From Micromonospora mirobrigensis (GTDB taxonomy: Bacteria > Actinomycetota > Actinomycetes > Mycobacteriales > Micromonosporaceae), in assembly GCF_900091555.1 (NCBI RefSeq), contig NZ_FMCX01000002.1, positions 124,001 through 188,000 on the forward strand: a DNA stretch of 64,000 bases. Reading direction: 5' to 3'. Shown here one piece after another: positions 49,882 to 59,245 of this stretch. Every line of letters starts with the position of its first letter. The first letter of the stretch is position 1. The position numbers and the translations under genes are program-made. Under the pieces are notes generated by a model. It made no database searches, was not told the DNA's origin, and worked only from the letters and a program-made list of their open reading frames with translations.

Positions 49882-50813
49882 ACCGAACCTGCGCCGCGCT
49901 GCTGGTAGCCGCGCTGCTGCTGACCGGCTGCGCCGACGACCGGACCGGGACGCTCGGGCCGGCGCCCACGCTGCCCGTTCCGGCCAGCACCACCGGCCCG
50001 GCGGCACCCGCCACGCCGACCGCCCCGATCGCCACGGGCACCTCCGCGGCCGGACCGGTTCGGAGCGGGCCCGCGACGGCCGGGCCGACTCCCGTCGGCC
50101 CGGTGCCGGCCAGCACGGCCCCCACCGGGGCGGCTCCGGCCGGCACGGTGACCGTGCAGCTGTGGCTGGTGCGCGACGGCCGGCTGGCACCGGTCACGCG
50201 CACCCGGCCGCAGACGCCGGCCACCTCCGCGTTGGCCTTGGACGAGCTGGCCGCCGGGCCGTCGGCGGCCGAGGCGTCCACCGCGCTCACCACGCTGGTG
50301 CCCGAGGGAGTTCGGATGGTCCGGATCAGCGGGGGCACCGCCACCGTCGCCGCGCCGCCGGCCCTCACCGACGGGCCGGCCGGCACCGTACGGCTGCGCC
50401 GCGCGCAGCTGGTCTGGACGCTGACCCAGTTCCCCGCCGTGCGGCGGGTCGACCTCGGCGACGGCCGGGGGCCGACCAGCCGCGCCGACTACGCCGACCT
50501 GCTGCCGCCGATCGTGGTCACCGGGCCGGCGATCGGGCAACGGGTCGGCAGCCCGGTCACCGTCACCGGCAGCGCGCAGGTCTTCGAGGCCACGGTGAGC
50601 GTCCGGGTCCTCGACCGCGACCGCCACGTGATCGGCGCCGGCTTCACCACCGCCACCTGCGGCACCGGCTGCCGCGGCGACTACCGGGTGGCCGTGCGCT
50701 ACCGCCTGGCCGCGACCGGCCAGGGCACCGTCGAGGTGTACGAGGTGTCGGCGCGGGACGGCTCCCGGATCAACGTGGTCGCGGTGCCGGTCGTGCTCGC
50801 ATCTGCTGAGTGA
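49878..50813 (+). CDS. GerMN + Gmad2 lipoprotein (LpqB-like role)
   Basis: The product is 311 aa. A lipoprotein signal ends LVAALLLTGCAD (lipobox LTGC), followed by a long Thr/Pro/Ala linker to about residue 90. A GerMN domain (about 92-200) contains VTVQLWLVRDGRLAPVTRT, LDELAAGPSAAEA and QLVWTLTQFPAVRRVDL. A Gmad2 immunoglobulin-like domain (about 212-308) contains PAIGQRVGSPVTVTGSAQVF and GTVEVYEVSARDGS. Translationally coupled to the histidine kinase, it may modulate sensing at the membrane surface, as LpqB does for MtrB. Confidence 0.9.
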   Translation: MNRTCAALLVAALLLTGCADDRTGTLGPAPTLPVPASTTGPAAPATPTAPIATGTSAAGPVRSGPATAGPTPVGPVPASTAPTGAAPAGTVTVQLWLVRDGRLAPVTRTRPQTPATSALALDELAAGPSAAEASTALTTLVPEGVRMVRISGGTATVAAPPALTDGPAGTVRLRRAQLVWTLTQFPAVRRVDLGDGRGPTSRADYADLLPPIVVTGPAIGQRVGSPVTVTGSAQVFEATVSVRVLDRDRHVIGAGFTTATCGTGCRGDYRVAVRYRLAATGQGTVEVYEVSARDGSRINVVAVPVVLASAE

Positions 50814-50834
50814 CAGGACGCGGCCGGGGCCCGG

Positions 50835-51047
50835 TCACTGGCCGCGCAGCGGTGGCGCCTCGTAGATCCAGCCTTCGCCGTCCGGGTCCCGCCCGACCAG
50901 CTGGTAGACGAACGTCTCCGCGCCCTCGTGCGGCCCGTGCAGCTTCAGGTCGTACGTCTGCGGCGGGCTGTCACCGTCCGGGACGTCCCAACGGACGCGC
51001 TGCCCGTCGTACGGTCCGCCACGCAGGCGCAGGTTCACCTCGGCCAT
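50835..51047 (-). CDS. Small conserved-looking hypothetical protein
   Basis: The product is 70 aa. It reads MAEVNLRLRGGPYDGQRVRW, then DVPDGDSPPQTYDLKLHG, then FVYQLVGRDPDGEGWIYEAP. The GGPYDGQ opening and the strand-like repeats suggest one small beta-sheet domain. The GGPxDG..V motif recurs in small uncharacterised actinobacterial and phage proteins. It has no signal peptide. The frame is plausible for its codon usage, but I cannot name a function. It is convergent with the GerMN lipoprotein gene. Confidence 0.65.
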   Translation of the reverse strand: MAEVNLRLRGGPYDGQRVRWDVPDGDSPPQTYDLKLHGPHEGAETFVYQLVGRDPDGEGWIYEAPPLRGQ

Positions 51048-51185
51048 GTCCCGGACGCTAGTCGAGGCGGACAGGCGCCGGGGCCGGCTCGGTCGGGCAT
51101 CCGCCCACAGGGGTGAGCTCTGGGTGACCTGCCGCCATCAGACAAGGCGCTGGATGCTCACCTCAGCCAGCCGAGGAAGCGTCGG

Positions 51186-51362
51186 TGCAGAGCCCCCGCC
51201 CGCACCCAGCTGCTGGCCGAGCCGACGGGCCGGCGGATGGCCGGCAAGTGGGTCGGGTTCGGCGAGGACATGGACGTCAACACCGGGCCGTGGGAGCTCG
51301 TCTTCCAGGACGCCTCGACCTCCAAGGCAACGCTCGACCGGTACAACACGGGGGCGACGTAG
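51186..51362 (+). pseudogene. C-terminal gene fragment
   Basis: On the plus strand a frame without a good start reads RTQLLAEPTGRRMAGKWVGF, then GEDMDVNTGPWELVFQDAST and SKATLDRYNTGAT before TAG (51360-51362). The composition is protein-like (Trp, Asn and Tyr rich compared with the shadow frames), yet there is no ribosome site, and the region upstream is not coding. It looks like the surviving 3' end of a degraded gene. The family is not recognised. Confidence 0.4.
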
Positions 51363-51555
51363 CAGCTGCGGCGAGATGCTCCTGCCTTTCACTGCCGGAC
51401 CCGGAACCGATGTCTCCCGTGATCGCCCCAGCGGCAGAGCCGGTGAAGAGGGCGTTGGCGCAGTCGGGGCAGACCTGACGGCCGGTGATCGTCTCCTGGA
51501 ACGGCTCCTTCACCCGTCGTCCGCAGTCCGGGCACTCACGGCTTGACAGACCCAT
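51277..51555 (-). CDS. Small zinc-ribbon-like protein, C-terminus doubtful
   Basis: An ATG at 51555 follows GGGGAGGGA and opens a 92-codon frame. The first 55 residues look genuine: MGLSSRECPDCGRRVKEPFQ, then ETITGRQVCPDCANALFTGS, giving two CPDC knuckles that would bind one zinc, and a Gly/Ser stretch. The last 35 residues (after about ERQEHLAAAA) become Arg/Pro/Cys-rich and overlap the plus-strand gene fragment, so the frame may have lost its proper end by a frameshift or truncation. Function unknown; small actinobacterial zinc ribbons often accompany regulators. Confidence 0.5.
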   Translation of the reverse strand: MGLSSRECPDCGRRVKEPFQETITGRQVCPDCANALFTGSAAGAITGDIGSGSGSERQEHLAAAATSPPCCTGRALPWRSRRPGRRAPTARC

Positions 51556-51788
51556 CAGTCCCTCCCCGCTTCCGGTGTCGACCAGGCTAAATGAGCGTCG
51601 CCAGCGAGCCTGCCGAGCGAAGGCCCGGGTGGCGACGGGCCGGCCAAGTCGACGCCAAGCGGTCGCCAGGCGGCACGACCGAGAGTCGGGCAGGACAACG
51701 CGCCTGCCGATGTCGGCCGGCGCCGGGCCGGTCCGCCAGGGCCGGTCCGCCCCGAGTGGGCCGCGGAGCGCAGCGGCCGGAGGAGACC

Positions 51789-52472
51789 ATGGACACGAGC
51801 ATCACCGAGAGCGAGCCGAACCTCGTCGGCTTCCGGATCAACCACCGCACCATGCGCGCCGACACCCGCCGGCTGGCAGACCTGGCCGAGCGCGTCGCTG
51901 ACGGCCGGATCGCGTACGACCTGCGTCGCGGGAAGGCGCTGCGGACGTACGTGCGGCTGCTCTGCGACGGCATCCACCATCACCACCGGATGGAGGACGA
52001 GGTGCTCTGGCCTGTGCTGACCCGGTCGGCCGCCACCGAGGTCGAGCTCCGGGACCTCAGCGACGACCACGCGTCGCTCGATCCGGTGCTGGACGAGACG
52101 CGCGGCGCGGTGGACGGGCTGGTCGCCGTCCTCACTCCGGGCGGCCCCGAGCAACGGGTACGGTCCGCCGCGGGTCGCCTCGCCACGGTCCTGGCCCAGC
52201 TGCGCGACCTCCTCGACGAACACATCGAGGAAGAGGAGCGGTTGATCTTCCCGGTGATCCGGCGGTACGTCAGCGTGGCGGACTGGACCACGGTGGAGCG
52301 GGCCGTGCGCAAGGGTGGTGCGCTGCGTTTCGAGCTTCCCAGGATCGAGCGCTACGCCCGGCCGGAGGAGTTGGCGGAGCTGAAGCGGATCGCGGGCCCG
52401 GTGCTGCGGTTGATGCTCGCGGCGTTGCGGCCGGGCTTCCGCCGCCGGGAGGCGACCGTGTTCGGCGGCTGA
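51789..52472 (+). CDS. Hemerythrin HHE domain protein
   Basis: The product is 227 aa from the ATG at 51789 (MDTSITESEPNLVGFRINHR), with GGAGGAG upstream. Four-helix hemerythrin signatures: FRINHRTMRADTRRLADLAE, CDGIHHHHRMEDEVLWPVLT (HxxxE), LSDDHASLDPVLDETRG (H) and LLDEHIEEEERLIFPVIRRY (HxxxE). These residues would hold a di-iron centre that binds O2 or senses NO or redox state. A C-terminal helical extension (about 155-227) is typical of soil-actinomycete members. It is a soluble single-domain protein; its partner is unknown. It converges on the AfsR-type regulator gene with 19 bp between stops. Confidence 0.9.
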   Translation: MDTSITESEPNLVGFRINHRTMRADTRRLADLAERVADGRIAYDLRRGKALRTYVRLLCDGIHHHHRMEDEVLWPVLTRSAATEVELRDLSDDHASLDPVLDETRGAVDGLVAVLTPGGPEQRVRSAAGRLATVLAQLRDLLDEHIEEEERLIFPVIRRYVSVADWTTVERAVRKGGALRFELPRIERYARPEELAELKRIAGPVLRLMLAALRPGFRRREATVFGG

Positions 52473-52491
52473 CCGGATGGACGCCGCCGGG

Positions 52492-55400
52492 TCAGTGCAC
52501 CGCCGCCACGTACGCCGACTCGTCGCTCCACGGCACTGCGCCGACGGCGCGGGCCAGCCGGAGCCCGGCGGCGCGGTGCCTGGCGGCGGCCGCCGGGTCG
52601 CCCAGGGTGGCGGCGAGTTCGGCGAGGGTCTGGTCGACCGGCCCGAGTGAGATCGAGCCGCACTCCAACCCGGCGAACCGCCCGGCCCACGGCAGCAGCT
52701 CGCGATAGCAATGACGTGCGGCCGGGGCGTCGCCGATCCGGGCCGCGACCTGTCCGCGCAGCGTCGTCCAGTACAGCCACAGGTAGTCGGGGCGGATCGG
52801 CGCCTGCGGTCGCCAGACCCGCCGGGCCTCGGCGTGGTCACCGGCGGAGAGCAGAGCGTGGGCCAGCACATCGTGCGCGTCGTCCGGCATCCGGGCATGC
52901 ACCTGCCGGATCTCCCCGAGCACCTCGTGGCCACGTCCGACGGTGCTGAGCACCGTGAACCGGCCCATGAGCCCCATCGCCGCCGCGTTCGGGCCGCCGA
53001 CCCGGCCCATCCGGTCGCTGACCTCGGCGTACCGGCGCAACGCCTCCTCGAGGTCACCCCGGAAGAGGGCGCTCAGGCCGGTGAACCACCCCATCACGGC
53101 CAGGATCAGGCCGAGCTGTCCGGTGGTGGCCTCCTCGACGGCCCGGTCGACGTGGTGCCTGGCCCGGTCGAAGTCGGCGTCGGCGAGGGCCGCCTGATGG
53201 AGGATGTGGTGGGCCTCGCAACGGTACGCGGTGAGGCCGGCGGCCTCGGCCGTCGCAAGCAGTTCCCGGCCGACGACGGGCAACTCGGCGCGGAACGCCG
53301 GGGCGACCGTGACGAAATAGCGGGCGTTGAGGGCTCGGCAGAGCACCTCCGGGTCGTCCTGCCGGCGGGCCAGCGCGAGACCCTCCCGGGTGACCTGGTC
53401 GGCGCGCTCCTGGTCGGCGCCCTCGATCTCGAAGGCGAGCACGCTCAGCAGCCGGGAGCGCAGCACCGGACGGTCGTCGCCGACCCGGGACAGCTCCTGC
53501 TCCAGGAGCCGGACCAGCGGCTCGTCGACCAGGCGGTCGGGCCGGATGGTCCAGGTGACCGGGGCGTCGAAGCAGGTCAGCGCGGCGTGCACGGCGGCGG
53601 GGTCACCGATGCCGGTGGCCAGCCGGATGGCCTCGGCCCGAGCGGCGCGGGCGGTGAGCACGTCACCGGCAAGCGCGGCGGCCGCCGCCAGGTGGCAGTG
53701 GACGTCCAGACGGATCCGGTCGGGGGTGTTCGGGGCCAGGTCGACGGCGCGCAGCGCGCCGGCCCAGAGCGCGGCGGCCTCCCGCGGCGCACCGAGGTCG
53801 CCGGCACGGCGGGCAGCGGCGGCGAGATGGCTGATCGCGTCGGCGGCGGTGGCCGGGGTGAGGGCGGCGAGCGCGTGCCGTCCCTTCCCCGCCACGTCGT
53901 CGACCCGCCGCTGCTGGAGCACGGCGAGGATCCGGTTGTGCAGCCGGGTGCGCCGCAGCAGCGGAACGCTGTGGTAGAGCGCCTCCCGCATCAGCGCGTG
54001 GGCGAAGCGGACCCGGCCCGGTTCGGGTTCGACGAGCAGCCCGGCGGTCACCCCGGCCTCCAGTCCGTCGAGGACGGGTTCCTCCGGGCCGCCGTCGACC
54101 GCGAGCAGCAGGTCGACGTCGGCGTCCGGTCCGAAGACAGCGGCGTGCCGCAGCACCGTCCGGGCGGCGGCCGGCAACCGCGCCAGCCGGCGGGCCAGGA
54201 CGTGGCCGAGCCCGGCGGGAATGCCGTCCAGTGCGGCCGTCGGCCCTTCGGCCGCGATCAGCTTGGCCAGCTCGACGGTGAACAGCGGGTTGCCCGCGGA
54301 CCGTTCCCGGACGCTGCGCAGCAGCTCAGAGTCGGTGCTGTCCACCCCGTGCCGCCGGAGGAGTTCGGTGACCGCGTCCGCGTCGAGCCCACCGAGCTCC
54401 AGTTCGACCGCCGGTACGCCGGCCAGCGCGGCCCGGGCCGCCACCAGGTCGTCGGTCACCTCGTGCGGCCGGTACGTCGCCACGACCAGGACGGGTGATC
54501 GGGCCAGGGCGGTGGCGAGGTGGCGCAGGATCTGCAGGGTCTCACCGTCGGCGCGGTGGACGTCCTCGACCAGCACCAGCAGGGGGCCGTGCCGGGTCAA
54601 CCGGGACAGGTAGGCGGCCAGCGCCCGGCGGAGGTGGAACTCGTCGTACTCGCCGCGGGTGCCGGTCGGCGGGGCGCTGTGCAGCAGCAGGCGCAGGCCG
54701 TGGGCCTCCGTCTCGTCGAGCGGGAGGTGCCGGCGGGCGGCGGTGACCACCTCGTGCCAGGCCCAGGCCGGTGGCGCACCGGCCACCTGCGGGCAGGTCC
54801 CGGTGACCGAACGCCAGCCCGCAGCCACGAGCGTGTCGGCGAGGTGACGGGCCACCGTGGACTTTCCCGCTCCCGCATCCGCGCCCACCCAGCAGAGGCC
54901 GAGGCCCGCCCCGGCGGCCCGGTCCGCCGCGGCACGCAGGCGGGCCAGTTCCGCCGTCCGGCCCACCGGCCGACCCGCGCGGCCCTCGGCGGCGGGCATC
55001 TCCCCCGGTTCGGCCGCCACGGCCAGGGACTCCGGTCGGGTGATCCGGGTGGTGACCTCCAGCCGGGGGCTCTGCCGCAGCAGGTCGGTCTCCAGACTCC
55101 GTAACTCGCGGCTGGCGTCGATGCCCAACTGCTCGGCCAGCGTGGCGCGGACCGTACGCAGGACGTCGAGCGCGTCGGCCTGTCGCCCGAGCCGGTACAA
55201 CGCCACCGCGAGCAGCATCGCGGCCTGCTCGCGCAGCGGATGGTCCCGCACGTGTGGGTGGAGGTCGAGGACGACCTCGCTGGGACGGTCCAGGTCGAGC
55301 AGCAGCTTCGCCCGCTGCTCGACGGCGCCCAGCCGTAGCTGGGCGAGCCGCTCGGCCTCCCGCTGCGCCCACGGCTCCCCGGCGAACTCGGGGTACGCCG

Positions 55401-55821
55401 TCGCCCCGGCCCAACAGGCCAGCGCCTCGTCGAGGCCGGCCACCGCCGCGACCGGCCGATTGTCGACCGCCGGCGTCGCGGCCCGCAGCGCCGCCTCGAA
55501 CCGCCAGGCGTCCACGTCCCGGGTCGGCAGCCGCAGGGCGTACCCGGGGGCGACGGTGACGAGGGTCCGGGCGGGGGTACGGGCCGGGCGATCGGGTTCC
55601 AGCGCCCGGCGGAGGTTCGACACGTACACCTGCAGAGCCGCCTGCGCGCGCGGGGGCGGGTCGCCCGACCACAGGTCCTCGACGAGCCGGTCGACCGAGA
55701 CCGGATGGCCGCCGCCGGCGACCAGCCGGGCCAGCACCGCCCGCTGCCGGGGCGCGCCCAGGTCGATCGGGACGTCGGCGCGGGTCGCCCGCACCGGGCC
55801 GAGGACGCCGATTGTCGTCAC
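52492..55821 (-). CDS. AfsR-type SARP regulator with AAA/STAND ATPase and TPR-like tail
   Basis: The product is 1109 aa. An OmpR-like DNA-binding domain (about 1-95) opens MTTIGVLGPVRATRADVPID and ends VAPGYALRLP. A BTAD domain (about 102-250) has RFEAALRAA and RSLETDLLRQSP. The ATPase has Walker A GADAGAGKSTVARHL (313-327) and Walker B PLLVLVEDVHRAD. The C-terminal 500 residues are helical repeats. SARP regulators activate secondary-metabolite and other accessory genes by direct binding; the large AfsR type integrates signals through the ATPase. No biosynthetic cluster flanks it here except, more distantly, the P450 at the right edge. Its target is not evident. It is divergent from the 1040-aa secreted protein gene and may control it. 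Confidence 0.93.
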   Translation of the reverse strand: MTTIGVLGPVRATRADVPIDLGAPRQRAVLARLVAGGGHPVSVDRLVEDLWSGDPPPRAQAALQVYVSNLRRALEPDRPARTPARTLVTVAPGYALRLPTRDVDAWRFEAALRAATPAVDNRPVAAVAGLDEALACWAGATAYPEFAGEPWAQREAERLAQLRLGAVEQRAKLLLDLDRPSEVVLDLHPHVRDHPLREQAAMLLAVALYRLGRQADALDVLRTVRATLAEQLGIDASRELRSLETDLLRQSPRLEVTTRITRPESLAVAAEPGEMPAAEGRAGRPVGRTAELARLRAAADRAAGAGLGLCWVGADAGAGKSTVARHLADTLVAAGWRSVTGTCPQVAGAPPAWAWHEVVTAARRHLPLDETEAHGLRLLLHSAPPTGTRGEYDEFHLRRALAAYLSRLTRHGPLLVLVEDVHRADGETLQILRHLATALARSPVLVVATYRPHEVTDDLVAARAALAGVPAVELELGGLDADAVTELLRRHGVDSTDSELLRSVRERSAGNPLFTVELAKLIAAEGPTAALDGIPAGLGHVLARRLARLPAAARTVLRHAAVFGPDADVDLLLAVDGGPEEPVLDGLEAGVTAGLLVEPEPGRVRFAHALMREALYHSVPLLRRTRLHNRILAVLQQRRVDDVAGKGRHALAALTPATAADAISHLAAAARRAGDLGAPREAAALWAGALRAVDLAPNTPDRIRLDVHCHLAAAAALAGDVLTARAARAEAIRLATGIGDPAAVHAALTCFDAPVTWTIRPDRLVDEPLVRLLEQELSRVGDDRPVLRSRLLSVLAFEIEGADQERADQVTREGLALARRQDDPEVLCRALNARYFVTVAPAFRAELPVVGRELLATAEAAGLTAYRCEAHHILHQAALADADFDRARHHVDRAVEEATTGQLGLILAVMGWFTGLSALFRGDLEEALRRYAEVSDRMGRVGGPNAAAMGLMGRFTVLSTVGRGHEVLGEIRQVHARMPDDAHDVLAHALLSAGDHAEARRVWRPQAPIRPDYLWLYWTTLRGQVAARIGDAPAARHCYRELLPWAGRFAGLECGSISLGPVDQTLAELAATLGDPAAAARHRAAGLRLARAVGAVPWSDESAYVAAVH

Positions 55822-55991
55822 GCCGTGACCCTAGCCAGGTGCGCCCACCGTGGAGATCCGGCATCCGACAGTCGCGCCCGGCAATCCCGGCCGGCCCGCC
55901 AAGGCGGGCTTAAGCCTGCGCCAACCGCGTCCCGGCCTCATGGAGTCCACGCCTCGTCCCGCGCCCGTGGGACACCGGAGGAAGGACACCC

Positions 55992-58900
55992 ATGAGAACC
56001 AGGAAGGGCCACCTGCACCGGTGGCTCGCGGCCGTGACCGCAGCCGGCCTGCTCGTCGGATCGGCCGGGCCGGCGGTCGCCGCCGACCCGGTCGGCTATG
56101 ACGAGCAGGCCGTCCACCACTCGCTGTTCGCCGCCGTGGTGCAGGTCCGTGAAGGCGGCACCCCCGCACTGGTGGACGCCGTACTCGCCGCCGAACTGAG
56201 CGACTGGCGCACCGCGCACCCCACCGCCGACACCGCCACGACCAACGCCCACCTCACTGCCACCACCGCCCTCGTCGGGCAGGCCGTCACCGCATCCGAC
56301 GAGTCACCGGGGAAGCTGCACCTGCTGGGCGCGGCGGTGGAGAAGCTCGCCGGCAGCGGTGAGGCGCAGCCCGGCGGCACCACGCTCACCGCACTGCTGC
56401 GCAGCGTGACCGGTGAGGAGCTCGGCGGAATCGTCCCGCCGATCGAACAGATCCGCAGCGGCACCCAGGACTCCATGTGGGAGATGCTGTCCCGCGGCGC
56501 GCTCACCCAGGTCTGGGCGACGCTGCACGCCCGGGCCGCCGCCGACCCCGTGCTCGCCGAGGTCTGGAACGCCGCCGCCGGCGCCCGACTCGGCGTACGG
56601 CTGGACACCCCCGCGGACGATCTGGCGCAACTTCCCGAACTCAGCGGCCACCTCGACCTCGCCGCGATCACCGCGAAGCGGTACGACAAGGACGCCTACC
56701 GGGCAGAGATCCAGGCCCAGCTCGACAAGGCGCTCGCCGAGCTGCGGGAGCGGACGGCGGCCGCGGTGACCGACGCGGTGGCCCGGTCCGACCGGTTCCC
56801 GATCGACGGACCGGACAAGCCGACCAGCGCCGACGAGGCCGCCGCCAAGGCCAAGGCGGAGGCCGACCGCAAGCTCAACGAGAAGCTCGGCCAGGCCGTC
56901 ACCGTGCTCGGCAAGCTCGCCGGCATGGTGGACAAGCAGTTCGGCAGGCAGATCGAGACCATTGCCAAGGCCGTCGTCGGCGCGATCTCCGCCATCACCA
57001 CCTACACCGCGGCGATCTCCGCCGCCGGGATCACCACCGCGGCGCTGGCGATGTCCACGTTCACCCTGGTCGGTGGCCTGGTCGGGGCCGCCATGATCCT
57101 GCTTCCGCTGTTCACCTCCGGCGGCGGCGCCGACGACGCCACCGGGGCGCAGATCGCCGCGTTGCGCGACCAGATCAGCCGGCTCGCGGCCGGCATGGAC
57201 CGGCGGTTCGACCGGATCGAGAAGATGCTCGGCGCCCTGTACGACGGGTTGACCGCCCAGCTCACCGCGCTCGCCCGGGAGCTCACCGAGGTACGCGCCC
57301 AGCTCACCGTGATCGCCGGACAATTGATCGTGCTCGACCAGCGGGTGGACGGCCTGGCGTTGGCGAGCCAGGCGGCGTTCGAACAGATCGCCCAGCAGCC
57401 GCTGCGCACCGGCATCGACCGGTACGTGCACCGGGAGGCGCGCACCGGATCGACGATCGACTCCTTCGCCACCTACTTCGACCAGGCCGACTCACCGACG
57501 CGTACGTTCGCGGTCGACTCGGCACGGCAGGCGCCCTTCGTCGTCCCGACCGGCACGTCGCTGACCGACCCGGTCGCGACCGTCGGCCTCCACCTGCCGG
57601 CCGGCGCAATCGACTACCTGGCCCAGTGGGCGGGCGCCCGCGGGGTGGCACTGCCACCCGCGCCCGGCGATTCGCCGACCGCCGGAGTGGCGAACCCGTC
57701 GGCGTGGCTGCTGGGCGCCCGGGCGAACCTGATCCTGCAGCTGCAGAACCCGCAGTACGCCGCGCAGGTCGGCGCCGCCGAGACCCAGAGCACGATCGCC
57801 GCCGGCGAGGCGGTGAACCGCCGGGTGCGGCAGTTCAGCGCCCCGGGCCCGGACGGTGGCACCAACGCGCTGTTCCAGCGGCTCATCACCGACTACCGGG
57901 CGGCGACCGGCCAGTGGAAGGCGGCCCTCGACGAGGTCGGCCGGGCGGTGCGCTGGGTGGAGACCGACCGCGACTACGACATGTGGGGCAGCGTCGACCA
58001 GGACATCCCGGCGGCGGGCCGGATCGCCGACGTGCCCCGCATCCCCTACTGCGGGGGTGGCGGCTCGGTCAGCACCCCGACCCGGGTCAACCGGGCGGCC
58101 CTGCCGAACGTCTACCACCTCGCCAACTACGCCATGCCGCCCGGGCACCGGCCGGAACTGCGCTCCTGCCTGGACGCCGACTTCGTCGACGTGGAGGTGA
58201 TCGACGGCCCGCGTACCCAGCGGACCAACGGCGACCTGCGACTGGTGGTCCGGCAGCAGGCCAAGTGGCTCGGCGGCGACTGGCAGGACGTCCGCACCGT
58301 GACGTGGCGGACCCACCTGACCGACATCTGCCTGTGGGACCAGCGGTCCAACCCGCCGAGCGGCTACTGCCGGGAGCCCGACTACTACGTCAACCAGAAG
58401 TGGGAGTCGACGTACCGGCCGGCGCTGGACAACACCGGGGCGGTGGTGGACAACGACGCCGCGCCGGCTCAGGCGCGTACCAAGACGCGGGCCATGCTCA
58501 CCGGCAAGCAGCGCTACTACTACCGGGTGGCGGCGCTCGGCACCGGCGTCGACCGTCCGGCGGCCGGCACCTGGTCGGTCTCCCAACAGCTGTGGGACGC
58601 CGGGAAGAAGGTCTCCGACGCGGTCCGTATGCTGCAGATCTTCTCCGAACTCGGCTGGTCGTCGGCGTTGGAACGCGACGACGTGCTGCACGGGCAACTC
58701 TTCGGTGACCGGTCGCTGCCCGCGGACTACCGGTTGCCCCGCAGCCAGGACAGCTACAACACCGGTTCGCTGCACCTGGCCAACGCCTACCAGCGGGCAC
58801 TGGCGAACTACGCCACCTGCGCACAGCCCCTGGACTGGGATCCCTGTCAGGCAGACGTCTCCGGGCTCGACCCGATGCTCGGGCAGGAACGCTTCGGCGC

Positions 58901-59114
58901 CGGGTGCGCCCCCGCTCCGGCCGGTCAGGCGCCGCAGGATCCGCTCGGCTCGTGCATCATGCAGGCCGCGACGGTGGGTGCCGGCACTCTGGCCGACCGG
59001 TACGGCTACTGGTCCGGCCGGATCAGGGCCGGCGGTCACCAGGAGGGCCTGACGTCGGTCAAGACCGTCGTCGGCCTGCTGCGGGCGACGAACGTCAGCG
59101 TGCACGCCGGCTGA
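55992..59114 (+). CDS. Secreted 1040-aa protein with coiled coils flanking a hydrophobic hairpin (pore-former-like)
   Basis: The start ATG at 55992 follows GGAGGAAGGA. A signal peptide ends AGPAVAADPV. The N-terminal third is helical. Residues about 280-320 form a charged helix (DEAAAKAKAEADRKLNEKLG), residues about 325-375 a long hydrophobic hairpin rich in Ala, Ile, Thr and Gly (AVVGAISAITTYTAAISAAG, STFTLVGGLVGAAMILLPLF), and about 385-455 a clear coiled coil (RFDRIEKMLGALYDGLTAQL). This coil-hairpin-coil order is that of alpha-helical pore-forming toxins such as the ClyA/Hbl/Nhe type. The C-terminal half is unrecognised, with several Cys and Trp (YCGGGGSV, CLWDQRSNPPSGYCREPDYY), and could be a binding part. 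No export partner or immunity gene is adjacent. Confidence 0.75.
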   Translation: MRTRKGHLHRWLAAVTAAGLLVGSAGPAVAADPVGYDEQAVHHSLFAAVVQVREGGTPALVDAVLAAELSDWRTAHPTADTATTNAHLTATTALVGQAVTASDESPGKLHLLGAAVEKLAGSGEAQPGGTTLTALLRSVTGEELGGIVPPIEQIRSGTQDSMWEMLSRGALTQVWATLHARAAADPVLAEVWNAAAGARLGVRLDTPADDLAQLPELSGHLDLAAITAKRYDKDAYRAEIQAQLDKALAELRERTAAAVTDAVARSDRFPIDGPDKPTSADEAAAKAKAEADRKLNEKLGQAVTVLGKLAGMVDKQFGRQIETIAKAVVGAISAITTYTAAISAAGITTAALAMSTFTLVGGLVGAAMILLPLFTSGGGADDATGAQIAALRDQISRLAAGMDRRFDRIEKMLGALYDGLTAQLTALARELTEVRAQLTVIAGQLIVLDQRVDGLALASQAAFEQIAQQPLRTGIDRYVHREARTGSTIDSFATYFDQADSPTRTFAVDSARQAPFVVPTGTSLTDPVATVGLHLPAGAIDYLAQWAGARGVALPPAPGDSPTAGVANPSAWLLGARANLILQLQNPQYAAQVGAAETQSTIAAGEAVNRRVRQFSAPGPDGGTNALFQRLITDYRAATGQWKAALDEVGRAVRWVETDRDYDMWGSVDQDIPAAGRIADVPRIPYCGGGGSVSTPTRVNRAALPNVYHLANYAMPPGHRPELRSCLDADFVDVEVIDGPRTQRTNGDLRLVVRQQAKWLGGDWQDVRTVTWRTHLTDICLWDQRSNPPSGYCREPDYYVNQKWESTYRPALDNTGAVVDNDAAPAQARTKTRAMLTGKQRYYYRVAALGTGVDRPAAGTWSVSQQLWDAGKKVSDAVRMLQIFSELGWSSALERDDVLHGQLFGDRSLPADYRLPRSQDSYNTGSLHLANAYQRALANYATCAQPLDWDPCQADVSGLDPMLGQERFGAGCAPAPAGQAPQDPLGSCIMQAATVGAGTLADRYGYWSGRIRAGGHQEGLTSVKTVVGLLRATNVSVHAG

Positions 59115-59124
59115 CCGGAGGGGA

Positions 59125-59154
59125 CCGGGGGCGCACCGTGGGGTGTGCCCCCGG
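59125..59154. terminator. Hairpin between the pore-former-like gene and the convergent YcaQ-like gene
   Basis: CCGGGGGCGCACC (59125-59137) pairs with GGTGTGCCCCCGG (59142-59154), with one G-T pair and a 4-nt loop, 11 bp after the stop. Confidence 0.65.
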
Positions 59155-59245
59155 ACGACCCGCTGAGGGCCGACGCGGACCAGGGCACCGTGACGGAGGC
59201 GGCAGCTCGAATTGGCGGCCCAGTGGGCGCACACCTCGAAGCGGG

